The position numbers were made by a program, and so were the translations under genes. Source: Bifidobacterium breve (GTDB lineage Bacteria > Actinomycetota > Acidimicrobiia > Acidimicrobiales > Ilumatobacteraceae). From it: 8,808 nt of DNA. The stretch spans positions 1 to 8,808 of the forward strand of contig CAMBPP010000055.1 of NCBI GenBank assembly GCA_945869715.1, written 5' to 3'. Shown here one piece after another: positions 1 to 6,224 of the stretch (positions within the stretch are counted from its first letter, which is position 1; every line of letters starts with the position of its first letter). The notes beneath the pieces were generated by a model. It saw only the letters and a program-made list of their open reading frames with translations, did no database searches and was not told the origin of the DNA.

Positions 1-1
1 T

Positions 2-397
2 CAAATTCTTAATTTGCTGCAAGACATGAAAGAGCGATACGGCCTCACGCTCATCTTCATTTCACACGACCTCGCAGTAGTAAAGGCCGTCAGCACACGC
101 ATCATGGTGATGTATCTCGGCAAGGTATGTGAAATCTCAGCGCCAGACGAGCTGTACTCGCGTCCACGCCATCACTACACGCATGCACTGGTGAGTTCTG
201 TACCTATCCCCGACCCCAATGTTGCGGCCCGTCGCACAACGCTGGAAGGCGAACCGCCATCACCCATGGATCCGCCATCGGGTTGCCGCTTTCGCACGCG
301 CTGCCCTGCAGCTACCGACCTCTGCTCACAAGAAGAACCGCAGTTGCATGAAGTATCAGCTGGCCATTACGTGGCCTGCCACTGGCCCCGCCCCTAA
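2..397 (+). CDS. Oligopeptide/dipeptide ABC transporter ATP-binding protein, C-terminal part
   Basis: This is the last 131 residues of a peptide-importer ATPase (DppD/DppF or OppD/OppF type); the gene begins outside the window and the reading frame is open from base 2. The ATPase would power uptake of peptides or similar solutes at the inner face of the membrane. Visible are the final part of the nucleotide-binding domain with the switch (H-loop) histidine in FISHDLAVV (His about residue 22 of the fragment) and MYLGK. The family's C-terminal extension follows, with RPRHHYTHAL, GEPPSP and a cysteine-rich end (Cys at fragment residues 95, 101, 108 and 126). Walker A, Q-loop, signature and Walker B motifs lie upstream and cannot be checked. 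The gene ends in TAA and converges on the lactonase gene 13 bp away. The family is secure; the transported substrate cannot be told. Confidence 0.93.
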   Translation, partial: QILNLLQDMKERYGLTLIFISHDLAVVKAVSTRIMVMYLGKVCEISAPDELYSRPRHHYTHALVSSVPIPDPNVAARRTTLEGEPPSPMDPPSGCRFRTRCPAATDLCSQEEPQLHEVSAGHYVACHWPRP

Positions 398-410
398 GTG
401 TTCTCGCCTG

Positions 411-1289
411 TTAAGGCCGGCCGGCGCTAGGTACATCGACGCGTACAGAAAGTACGCGTCCTGTTCGTGCCGAAGATGCAATATGAGCTTCAGCTGAATC
501 ACCCGTGAGCATGAAGAGAGTCTTTCCGTCGTCGCCACCAAGCATGCAAGCGAAACAGAGCTGACCCGTATCAATTACTTCAAGCACTTTGCCACCTTCA
601 GCAATACGCACGCATTCCGTAGACATCGGGTTGGCAAACCATACGGCGCCGTCGGCATCGAGACACATGCCATCGGGCATACGCCCTTCAGTAGTGGCCC
701 ACACTCTGCGGTCAGACAGCGAACCATCTGCGTTAATAGTGAATGCCGCGAACCTGTACCCAAGAGTTTCAGCGACTATGAGAGTTTTTCCATCTGGCGT
801 AATGACTGAACCATTAGGGAAGCATAAATCTGTTGCAGCAACACGCACTTTTCCCTCTGGTGAAATACAGGCAAGGTCGGCCAACTTTGGGTTGGCGAGC
901 ACTTCCTCTATGGGGCGTGTGGCAACTTCTTCGTCGAGGTTGAGCCCGAAGTTACCTACGTAGGCTCGGCCCTGCGCGTCTACCACCATGTCATTGCAGT
1001 GATACGTCGCAATGTCTGACAAGTCGGCCCAAACGCTCACATTGCCATCGGTATCTCTGCGCAGCACCTGTCGCTTGGTCATGCTGACCACAAGTAGCGA
1101 ACCGTCAGGCATCCATCCGAGCCCAGATGGCTGATCATCAATTGACAACTCGGTGCGCAGATCTCCCTCTACGCCTACGGAGAGTACAACGTGTTCATAA
1201 AAGTCGCTGAACCACAGCCGACCTTCATGCCAACGCGGCGCTTCACCGAAATACAAACCACCAACTACTTCTACAACTTCACGCTTCAT
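411..1289 (-). CDS. SMP-30/gluconolactonase/LRE family lactonase
   Basis: A 292-residue six-bladed beta-propeller of the SMP-30 family, metal-dependent enzymes that hydrolyse lactones to hydroxyacids; likely cytosolic, as no signal peptide is seen. Candidate metal and substrate ligands line up with the family pattern: Glu16 in GEAPRW, Asn99 in HCND, Asn159 in FPNGS and Asp206 in MPDGM. Repeated DG-type blade turns (MPDGSLLV, TPDGKTLIV, DADGAVWFA) support a propeller. I chose the ATG at 1289 because family members usually begin about ten residues before the FGEGPRW-like motif. An ATG at 1304 and a GTG at 1328 are in frame, but the GTG lies inside a predicted intergenic hairpin and none of the three has a good ribosome binding site. 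It is the last gene after the VOC and BVMO genes, where it could open the lactone or ester made by the BVMO. The exact substrate is unknown. Confidence 0.9.
   Translation of the reverse strand: MKREVVEVVGGLYFGEAPRWHEGRLWFSDFYEHVVLSVGVEGDLRTELSIDDQPSGLGWMPDGSLLVVSMTKRQVLRRDTDGNVSVWADLSDIATYHCNDMVVDAQGRAYVGNFGLNLDEEVATRPIEEVLANPKLADLACISPEGKVRVAATDLCFPNGSVITPDGKTLIVAETLGYRFAAFTINADGSLSDRRVWATTEGRMPDGMCLDADGAVWFANPMSTECVRIAEGGKVLEVIDTGQLCFACMLGGDDGKTLFMLTGDSAEAHIASSARTGRVLSVRVDVPSAGRP
438..460. repeat. Perfect 9-bp inverted repeat (hairpin) near the lactonase 3' end
   Basis: GACGCGTAC (438-446) and GTACGCGTC (452-460) are perfect reverse complements separated by 5 nt. The hairpin lies inside the last codons of the lactonase gene and about 40 nt past the stop of the convergent ABC gene. 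No T-run follows on either strand, so it is not a standard intrinsic terminator. It may shape the 3' ends of either convergent transcript, or may simply reflect the coded V-L-S-V-R-V sequence. Confidence 0.5.
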
Positions 1290-1318
1290 GACTTCCCGAT
1301 TCATGTGGATGATGAGAT

Positions 1319-1365
1319 TTCTCGGCACAGAACGTAACGAAAAACGATACGTACGGCGCCGAGAA
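1319..1365 (-). other. Intergenic stem-loop between the VOC and lactonase genes
   Basis: TTCTCGGC (1319-1326) pairs perfectly with GCCGAGAA (1358-1365), enclosing 31 nt. That loop holds a second arm in which ACGTAACG (1332-1339) faces CGATACGT (1345-1352) across AAAAA, with one mismatch. The structure sits between the VOC stop and the preferred lactonase start. No T-run follows on the minus strand, so it is more likely an RNA-processing or stability element, or a weak attenuator, than a full terminator. It also argues against the GTG at 1328 as the lactonase start, since that codon would be folded into the loop. Confidence 0.45.
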
Positions 1366-1373
1366 CACTTGGG

Positions 1374-1925
1374 TTATTTGTCGGTGGAACGACGGCCTTC
1401 TTTACGGCGCCAGATGAGCGGGTCGCCTGGCTTCATAATTTCATGAGCACGACGCCATTCAGCGAAGATGCCAAGAATGTGTGGTGGGTCGCCGTGAATT
1501 TCGGTGAATCCACCTGTTACTTCACGCGTGTCGAAGTACGAGGCATTCACACCGTCGGCAAACAATTCACATGCAGGTGCGAAACCCATGTCGAGCAAGC
1601 GCTGACGCTCTGCTTGGAAATCGGTCACGAGGTATGCAATGTGATGGAAGCCCTCTTCGCCCTTTTTATACATGTCGCGGTAGATAGAAGGCGTGTCGTC
1701 GTGTTGCACAATGAACTGAATCATCGTGTCGCCCAAGTAACCAAATGCGTATGACACATCGGCTTCTTGCGGTGTGCCGCGGTAATCGAAGGTGTCACAC
1801 TTGTGATGGTCTGTTACCGAAAACGGACCAGCACCGAAGAGGTCGTGCCACTTCTGCATTGAATCTTCAAGATTATTAACTAAATATGCTTGCTGAAATA
1901 GCGGATAATTTCCCAAAATGCCCAT
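1374..1925 (-). CDS. VOC superfamily (glyoxalase/dioxygenase-fold) protein
   Basis: A 183-residue protein with two paired beta-alpha-beta-beta-beta modules. The first begins at FQQAYLVNNLEDS (about residues 10-22) and the second at FHHIAYLVTDF (about 93-103). VOC proteins use a metal in a beta-barrel for isomerase, epimerase, lyase or dioxygenase chemistry. By repeat alignment the four ligand positions appear to be Gln11, Gln70 (in MIQFIVQ), His95 and Glu142 (in GGFTEIHG). Gln at the first position is known in glyoxalase I, but Gln rather than Glu at the second is unusual. The activity is unknown. The gene lies 47 bp after the BVMO gene and before the lactonase on the same strand, so a role with the same pathway intermediates is likely. 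The ATG at 1925 is well supported by a strong Shine-Dalgarno. Confidence 0.88.
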   Translation of the reverse strand: MGILGNYPLFQQAYLVNNLEDSMQKWHDLFGAGPFSVTDHHKCDTFDYRGTPQEADVSYAFGYLGDTMIQFIVQHDDTPSIYRDMYKKGEEGFHHIAYLVTDFQAERQRLLDMGFAPACELFADGVNASYFDTREVTGGFTEIHGDPPHILGIFAEWRRAHEIMKPGDPLIWRRKEGRRSTDK

Positions 1926-1929
1926 GATT

Positions 1930-1936
1930 CCCCCTT
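1930..1936 (-). promoter_or_regulatory. Strong Shine-Dalgarno of the VOC gene
   Basis: On the minus strand AAGGGGG ends 4 nt before the ATG at 1925. It fixes the start and is notable because several other genes here lack an upstream Shine-Dalgarno and look leaderless. Confidence 0.7.
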
Positions 1937-1949
1937 GGCTGTTTTCTTC

Positions 1950-1976
1950 ACCTTAGTGAGAATTTGAGGTGGTCAA
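1950..1976 (-). promoter_or_regulatory. Possible internal promoter for VOC-lactonase
   Basis: On the minus strand TTGACC (1976-1971, five of six matches to the -35 consensus) overlaps the BVMO stop codon. TAAGGT (1955-1950, TAnnnT) follows after a 15-bp spacer, shorter than usual. Transcription from here would give a leader of roughly 18 nt containing the VOC Shine-Dalgarno. The two distal genes may therefore be expressed apart from the BVMO gene. Confidence 0.35.
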
Positions 1977-3466
1977 TTCACTGGACGAGTGAACTGCATT
2001 GCCCCATCATCAAGCGGAGCGCGCCTGAACATTTTCTTATCTCGGGCGAAGTTCTGCGGGTTGACCCACGGGGCATGATTCCCCTGCCGCGGAAACATGT
2101 GCATGACGCGGCTCATATAGCCAGCGCTAAAGGAGTCGATCCATGGCCGTTCTGGCATGTTGAGGTCTTCATCACGCAACTGCGGCGTGCACTGCGTTGT
2201 GCCCGTTTTTGCCATGTGGTTAAGCAACCGGCATACGTACTCGCAGGTGAGATCTGAGCGCAGAGTCCATGAAGCATTGATATACCCAAACGATGACGCC
2301 AAATTGGGTACTCCCGAATATGCCACACCCTTATAGGTCCACGTATCGGCGAAATTGATTGGCTTACCATCGACTTCAAACTGCACTTCGCCCAAAGTGA
2401 CTAATTGCAAACCTGTCGCCGTCACAATGACATCTGCTTCGAGATGCTGCCCAGACGACAGAAGAATTCCAGTTTCATCGAAGGTGTCAATGGTGTCGGT
2501 GACGACCGAAGCCTTGCCTTCGCGCATTGCTTGAAACAAATCGCCGTTCGGAGCCAAACATAAACGTTGGTCCCACGGGTTATACGTAGGGGTGAAATCT
2601 TTTTCTATGTCGTAGTCGGGACCAAGCTGCTCGCGCACTGCAGTGAGCAAAATTTCTTTTACTTTGTCTGGATGCGTTCGTGAACGCTGATACACCATCT
2701 GTTGATATTTAGTATTTTTCCAACGGGTAATTGCATAGGCCAATTTTGATGGCAGATACTTGCGTAACTTATTTGCAAATGCGTCAACGTCGGGCCGTGC
2801 AGCAATGTACGTTGGCGAGCGTTGCAACATGGTTACATGTTCAGCGTCGTTTGCCATTGCAGGAACAAGCGTGATTGCTGTCGCGCCCGAGCCAACAACA
2901 ACTACACGCTTTCCTGAATAGGCAACATCACTCGTCCATTTTTGAGGATGAACAACCTCTCCACGAAAACGGTCTCGCCCCGCAAACTCGGGCGTGTAGC
3001 CCTCGCGGTAGCTGTAATAGCCAGAGCACATAAACAAAAAGCCGCAAGTAAATGTGACAACGTCACCAGTACCCACTCGCTCAGCATGAACAGTCCACTG
3101 CGAGGTCTCACTTGACCACTGAGCAGTTTTCACCAAACGCCCGAATCGAATATGACGAGCAATATCGAATTCGTTCATTGTGTTGTGGAGGTACCGCAAA
3201 ATGTCTGGACCATCGGCAATTGCTTTTGCTTCAGTCCACGGTTTAAACCGAAAGCCCAACGTATGCATGTCGGAGTCAGAACGCACTCCCGGGTATCGAA
3301 AAAGGTCCCAAGTGCCCCCGATATCCGCACGCCCTTCAAGAATTGCATAGGTCCGCGACGGGCACATGGTGTTGAGGTGATATCCCGCCCCGATGCCTGA
3401 AATACCTGCGCCCACAACAAGAACATCTACGTGTTCGCTAGGTGTTCTGGAGGCGTCTTGAACCAT
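1973..3466 (-). CDS. ethA: EthA-like flavin-containing Baeyer-Villiger monooxygenase
   Basis: A 497-residue FAD/NADPH monooxygenase that inserts oxygen next to a ketone carbonyl to give an ester or lactone; cytosolic. The FAD Rossmann motif GAGISG is at residues 19-24, followed by GGTWDLFRYPGVRSDSD (about 50-66). The Baeyer-Villiger fingerprint F-x-G-x3-H-x3-W is complete at Phe167, Gly169, His173 and Trp177. The NADPH Rossmann motif GSGATA is at 192-197, and YNPWDQRLC and an ATG motif near 350 follow. From memory the protein resembles Mycobacterium tuberculosis EthA along its whole length, which is 489 residues; the symbol is given by similarity, not proven orthology. I use the ATG at 3466 rather than the TTG one codon upstream because a TAnnnT box sits exactly 6 nt before that ATG. 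VOC and lactonase genes follow on the same strand, suggesting ketone-to-lactone-to-hydroxyacid catabolism. Confidence 0.93.
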   Translation of the reverse strand: MVQDASRTPSEHVDVLVVGAGISGIGAGYHLNTMCPSRTYAILEGRADIGGTWDLFRYPGVRSDSDMHTLGFRFKPWTEAKAIADGPDILRYLHNTMNEFDIARHIRFGRLVKTAQWSSETSQWTVHAERVGTGDVVTFTCGFLFMCSGYYSYREGYTPEFAGRDRFRGEVVHPQKWTSDVAYSGKRVVVVGSGATAITLVPAMANDAEHVTMLQRSPTYIAARPDVDAFANKLRKYLPSKLAYAITRWKNTKYQQMVYQRSRTHPDKVKEILLTAVREQLGPDYDIEKDFTPTYNPWDQRLCLAPNGDLFQAMREGKASVVTDTIDTFDETGILLSSGQHLEADVIVTATGLQLVTLGEVQFEVDGKPINFADTWTYKGVAYSGVPNLASSFGYINASWTLRSDLTCEYVCRLLNHMAKTGTTQCTPQLRDEDLNMPERPWIDSFSAGYMSRVMHMFPRQGNHAPWVNPQNFARDKKMFRRAPLDDGAMQFTRPVN

Positions 3467-3472
3467 CAAATT

Positions 3473-3478
3473 ACCCTA
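3473..3478 (-). promoter_or_regulatory. -10 box of the BVMO operon (leaderless geometry)
   Basis: On the minus strand TAGGGT is followed by 6 nt and then the ATG at 3466, so transcription would start at or next to the A of ATG. No convincing -35 box is seen at 16-18 bp. The AGGG within this hexamer could alternatively serve as a weak Shine-Dalgarno 7 nt before the ATG, so the leaderless reading is probable rather than certain. Confidence 0.5.
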
Positions 3479-3483
3479 CATCC

Positions 3484-3511
3484 CTGCCATGTAACAACCC
3501 ATTTGTACTAT
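3484..3511 (+). promoter_or_regulatory. rmuC promoter (leaderless geometry)
   Basis: A -35-like CTGCCA (3484-3489, four of six matches) is followed by a 16-bp spacer, TACTAT (3506-3511), 6 nt and then the GTG at 3518. Transcription would begin at the start codon. The divergent BVMO -10 box lies only 27 bp away, so the two promoters share the same DNA and may compete for polymerase. Confidence 0.6.
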
Positions 3512-3517
3512 GGAGCC

Positions 3518-4774
3518 GTGCAAACCATTTTTGGGCTCATCATCGGCCTCCTCATCGCTTCACTCGCTTTCCTCATAGTTCGCCAGCGCTCAGTACTTGG
3601 CAACGTGGAGACACATGTAGACAACACCCCTATTGCTCCCGTCATGACCAATGAGCAAATATCTGCAACCGTCTCTGCCACAGTCAATACAGAAGTCAGT
3701 AAGGCAGTTCAGAGCGCTTTAGCTGAGGCACTCACCACCATGCGAACAAACGCCACCCAAGATCGCGAAGAGTCAATCAAATTAGCTTCTGCGCAAGTCG
3801 TGGAAAAAGGCGATGAACAGTTGGGCAAACGCGCCGACATCATTGACAACACGTTGAAAGCAGTGCAAGACAACGTCACTCAGCGTCTCGCCGAGTTGAA
3901 CACCGAACTCAAGTCGCTGCGCGATATGAACACCGAAAAGTTCAAAGGCGTCGACCAAGCAGTTTCAGATCTAGCCAAGCAAACCACCGACCTCAACAAC
4001 GTGCTTTCTAGCTCACAAGCCCGCGGCCAGTGGGGCGAGCGCATGACCGAAGACCTCTTGCGCGCTGCCGGTCTGGTGGAAGGCATTAACTACGAAAAGC
4101 AAGACACCATTGAAGGTCGCGGCCGCCCCGACTACACGTTCTTGCTTCCACCCAACCGCGTTCTATATATGGACGTCAAATTCCCCCTCGACTCGTATGC
4201 AAAATACGTTGCTGCTACCGAGCAGGCTTCGCGCAATGTGTTGAAAGCCGAATTCTTAAAAGCCGTTCGCGCCCGCGTCACGGAACTAGAAAAGCGCGAC
4301 TACGCAACCAAAACCAACGAAATTTCGCTCGACTATGTGCTGTTGTTTGTTCCCAACGAAGGCATCAGCAGTTTCATTCATGAAGCCGATTCCACCCTCA
4401 TCGACTGGGCCCTTGAACGCAAGGTCGTATTGTGCTCACCACTCTCGTTGTATTCGCTTCTCGTTGTTGTGCGCCAAGCTGCCGACAGCTTCCACACTGA
4501 AGAAACAGCCGAGCAAATGATGCAGTTGGTCAACAAGTTCAAAAAGCAATGGGAGCTGTACGTTAAGTCGCTGGAAAAAGTAAAAAAGAGCTTCGACTCC
4601 GTGCAAGATGACCTCGAGTCGCTCACCGTGGGCACACGTTTTAAGGGTCTCAACCGTGAAACAAAGAAAATTGATGAACTGCGCCAGCGCCGTAATATTC
4701 CAGAACTTGAGGAAAGTAACGAGCTATTCGTTATTGACGAAGACGATGATGACTCAAATGATGAACTTGGCTAG
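3518..4774 (+). CDS. rmuC: DNA recombination protein RmuC
   Basis: A 418-residue RmuC-family protein, a predicted PD-(D/E)xK nuclease linked in E. coli to limiting inversions at short inverted repeats. A single N-terminal membrane segment spans about residues 2-22. A helical, probably coiled-coil region rich in A, E, Q, T and K runs to about 165. The nuclease domain starts at ARGQWGE (about 168-174). Its active-site strand is RPDYTFLLPP then YMDVKFPL, with Asp205, Asp219 and Lys221 as likely catalytic residues. The C-terminus ends in an acidic tail (DEDDDD). An in-frame GTG at 3431 would add 29 residues, but that extension runs into the BVMO gene and shows no membrane or family signal. The GTG at 3518 begins directly at the membrane segment and has a well-placed -10 box. 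The ALDH gene follows after 9 bp. Confidence 0.95.
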   Translation: MQTIFGLIIGLLIASLAFLIVRQRSVLGNVETHVDNTPIAPVMTNEQISATVSATVNTEVSKAVQSALAEALTTMRTNATQDREESIKLASAQVVEKGDEQLGKRADIIDNTLKAVQDNVTQRLAELNTELKSLRDMNTEKFKGVDQAVSDLAKQTTDLNNVLSSSQARGQWGERMTEDLLRAAGLVEGINYEKQDTIEGRGRPDYTFLLPPNRVLYMDVKFPLDSYAKYVAATEQASRNVLKAEFLKAVRARVTELEKRDYATKTNEISLDYVLLFVPNEGISSFIHEADSTLIDWALERKVVLCSPLSLYSLLVVVRQAADSFHTEETAEQMMQLVNKFKKQWELYVKSLEKVKKSFDSVQDDLESLTVGTRFKGLNRETKKIDELRQRRNIPELEESNELFVIDEDDDDSNDELG

Positions 4775-4777
4775 CGT
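4749..4777 (+). promoter_or_regulatory. ALDH promoter overlapping the rmuC stop codon
   Basis: ATGACT (4749-4754, four of six matches to TTGACA), a 17-bp spacer, TAGCGT (4772-4777), 6 nt, then the GTG at 4784. The first three bases of the -10 box are the rmuC TAG stop codon. The geometry predicts a leaderless ALDH mRNA in addition to any read-through from rmuC. Confidence 0.5.
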
Positions 4778-4783
4778 TCAGAT

Positions 4784-6163
4784 GTGACAAACCTGAACAA
4801 TATTGCCGACATCGTTTCCTCCTTACGCGCCACCTACAACTCGGGCAAAACTCGCCCGCTGGCCTGGCGCAAACAACAACTAGAGGCTCTTGTTCGCATG
4901 ATGGAAGACAATGAGGCAGCCTTCAGCGCCGCTTTAAAGGCAGACCTTGGCAAGCCCGATGTTGAAGGTTTCATTACCGACATTGCATTTGTTACTTCAG
5001 AAGTAAAAGCAATGATCAAAAATCTTAAGAAGTGGAACAAGCCCCAACGCGTGCCTACTCCAGTAGTTGCGATGCCCGCAAAGTCGCAGCTCATTCCCGA
5101 GCCACTTGGCGTTGTACTTGTTATTGCACCATGGAACTACCCCATTCAACTCTTGCTTGTGCCCGCAGCCGGGGCCATCGCAGCGGGCAACACTGTTGTC
5201 ATGAAACCGTCAGAAGTATCCGCTGAAACGTCTGCGCTTCTTGCACAACTCGTCCCCAAGTATCTCGACACCTCTGCCGTGGCACTTGTGGAAGGAAGCG
5301 TTCCTGAAACCACTGCACTTTTAGACCAACACTTCAACCACATTTTCTACACCGGCAACGGCACTGTTGGTCGTATTGTCATGGCCGCTGCTGCAAAAAA
5401 TCTCACACCGGTCACACTTGAACTGGGCGGCAAGAGCCCCGTCATTGTCGATGCGTCAGCGAACATCAGAGTTGCAGCTCGGCGCGTGGCGTGGGGGAAA
5501 TTCATCAATGCTGGACAAACCTGCGTTGCCCCCGACTATGTGCTTGTCGATAAAACAGTTGAACAGCCTTTTATCGAACAACTCAAAATTGCGCTCAATG
5601 ATTTTTATGGTTCAGACCCGCACGTCAGCGACAGCTACGCACGCATTGTGAGCGACCGCCATTTCTCTCGACTCACAGGGCTCATGAAAAGTGGAACTGC
5701 CGTTATTGGCGGCGAAAGCAATGCGACCGATAAATACATTGCCCCCACGGTGCTCACCGATGTGTCACTCAACTCCCCCATCATGCATGAAGAAATTTTT
5801 GGGCCGTTACTCCCCATCATCACAGTGAGCAACAGCGACGAGGCCATTCGCTATGTGGCTGCTCACGATCATCCACTGGCCCTTTATGTATTTGCTGAAA
5901 AGCAAGCCGTCATTAACGACGTGTTGTCGCGCACCACTGCTGGTGGCGTCACTGTGAATGGCACCATCTTGCATCTCACTAGCCCGCATCTTCCTTTCGG
6001 TGGTGTTGGTGAAAGCGGCATGGGCGGATACCACGGCATTTCTGGAGTTCGCCTGTTCCAACATATGAAACCCGTTCTCAGCCGCGGAACCAAACTTGAC
6101 CCCTCCATCGCCTATCCGCCTTACACCGCGCGCAAAGCAAAGATTTTCCGCAAGATTCTCTAA
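4784..6163 (+). CDS. Aldehyde dehydrogenase, ALDH3-like
   Basis: A 459-residue NAD(P)-dependent aldehyde dehydrogenase that oxidises aldehydes to carboxylic acids. The catalytic set is complete: Asn118 in APWNYP, Lys141 in MKPSE, the cofactor loop YTGNGTVG (189-196), the general base Glu213 in LELGGKSP, the nucleophile Cys247 in NAGQTC, and EEIFGP (336-341). Length and the C-terminal YPPYTARK match the short class-3 group (fatty, aromatic or coniferyl-type aldehydes) rather than the longer ALDH families of about 480-500 residues. The membrane anchor found on eukaryotic fatty aldehyde dehydrogenase is absent, so the enzyme is probably cytosolic. The GTG start 9 bp after rmuC is supported by its TAnnnT box. 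There is no obvious functional tie to rmuC; it could serve the oxidative genes nearby, but that is inference. Confidence 0.94.
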   Translation: MTNLNNIADIVSSLRATYNSGKTRPLAWRKQQLEALVRMMEDNEAAFSAALKADLGKPDVEGFITDIAFVTSEVKAMIKNLKKWNKPQRVPTPVVAMPAKSQLIPEPLGVVLVIAPWNYPIQLLLVPAAGAIAAGNTVVMKPSEVSAETSALLAQLVPKYLDTSAVALVEGSVPETTALLDQHFNHIFYTGNGTVGRIVMAAAAKNLTPVTLELGGKSPVIVDASANIRVAARRVAWGKFINAGQTCVAPDYVLVDKTVEQPFIEQLKIALNDFYGSDPHVSDSYARIVSDRHFSRLTGLMKSGTAVIGGESNATDKYIAPTVLTDVSLNSPIMHEEIFGPLLPIITVSNSDEAIRYVAAHDHPLALYVFAEKQAVINDVLSRTTAGGVTVNGTILHLTSPHLPFGGVGESGMGGYHGISGVRLFQHMKPVLSRGTKLDPSIAYPPYTARKAKIFRKIL

Positions 6164-6171
6164 TCATTGAG

Positions 6172-6209
6172 CTACACGCGGGCGTAAACCAATGGCGACA
6201 GTTCTAGCC
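6172..6209 (+). pseudogene. Degenerate 5'-half copy of tRNA-Gly plus upstream flank
   Basis: These 38 bases match 6861-6898 (tRNA-Gly and 6 nt of its 5' flank) at 31 of 38 positions without gaps, including an 11-nt identical block, CTACACGCGGG. The copy covers the 5' acceptor strand, the D-arm and the 5' anticodon-stem strand. Similarity then drops to about chance, with no T-arm or 3' acceptor. The D-stem is broken (GCTC has become AACC), so it cannot fold as a tRNA. It is a tRNA relic or partial duplication, and it forms a direct repeat with the real tRNA around dedA, offset by 689 bp. Confidence 0.65.
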
Positions 6210-6222
6210 AACTAGTGTTGCC
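6194..6222 (+). other. Hairpin abutting the dedA start
   Basis: GGCGACA (6194-6200) pairs with TGTTGCC (6216-6222), with one G-T wobble. Inside, CTAG (6204-6207) pairs with CTAG (6212-6215) around a CCAA loop, giving an 11-bp stem with a 3-nt bulge. It overlaps the end of the tRNA-like relic and the dedA -10 box and ends 2 nt before the GTG. No T-run follows. It would exist in RNA reading through from ALDH but not in a leaderless dedA transcript. Confidence 0.45.
6213..6218 (+). promoter_or_regulatory. dedA -10 box (leaderless geometry)
   Basis: TAGTGT, then 6 nt, then the GTG at 6225. No clear -35 box is seen; the 17-bp position falls inside the tRNA-like relic. The geometry predicts transcription starting at the start codon. 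Confidence 0.45.
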
Positions 6223-6224
6223 GT

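Noticed and set aside
416..425. GC-rich palindrome GCCGGCCGGC just after the ABC gene
   Set aside because: It has no loop and no following T-run, so it is unlikely to be a terminator; it lies in the last lactonase codons.
589..963. 124-codon open frame on + inside the lactonase gene
   Set aside because: It lies opposite a well-supported SMP-30 gene and its translation shows no recognisable domain; a shadow frame.
1943..1963. Bulged hairpin between the BVMO and VOC genes (TTC-TCAC/GTGA-GAA) as a terminator
   Set aside because: The stem is short and AT-rich with a bulge, and no T-run follows on the minus strand.
3431..3517. 29-residue N-terminal extension of RmuC from the GTG at 3431
   Set aside because: It overlaps the BVMO coding start and shows no family features. 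The GTG at 3518 starts at the membrane segment and has a well-placed -10 box.
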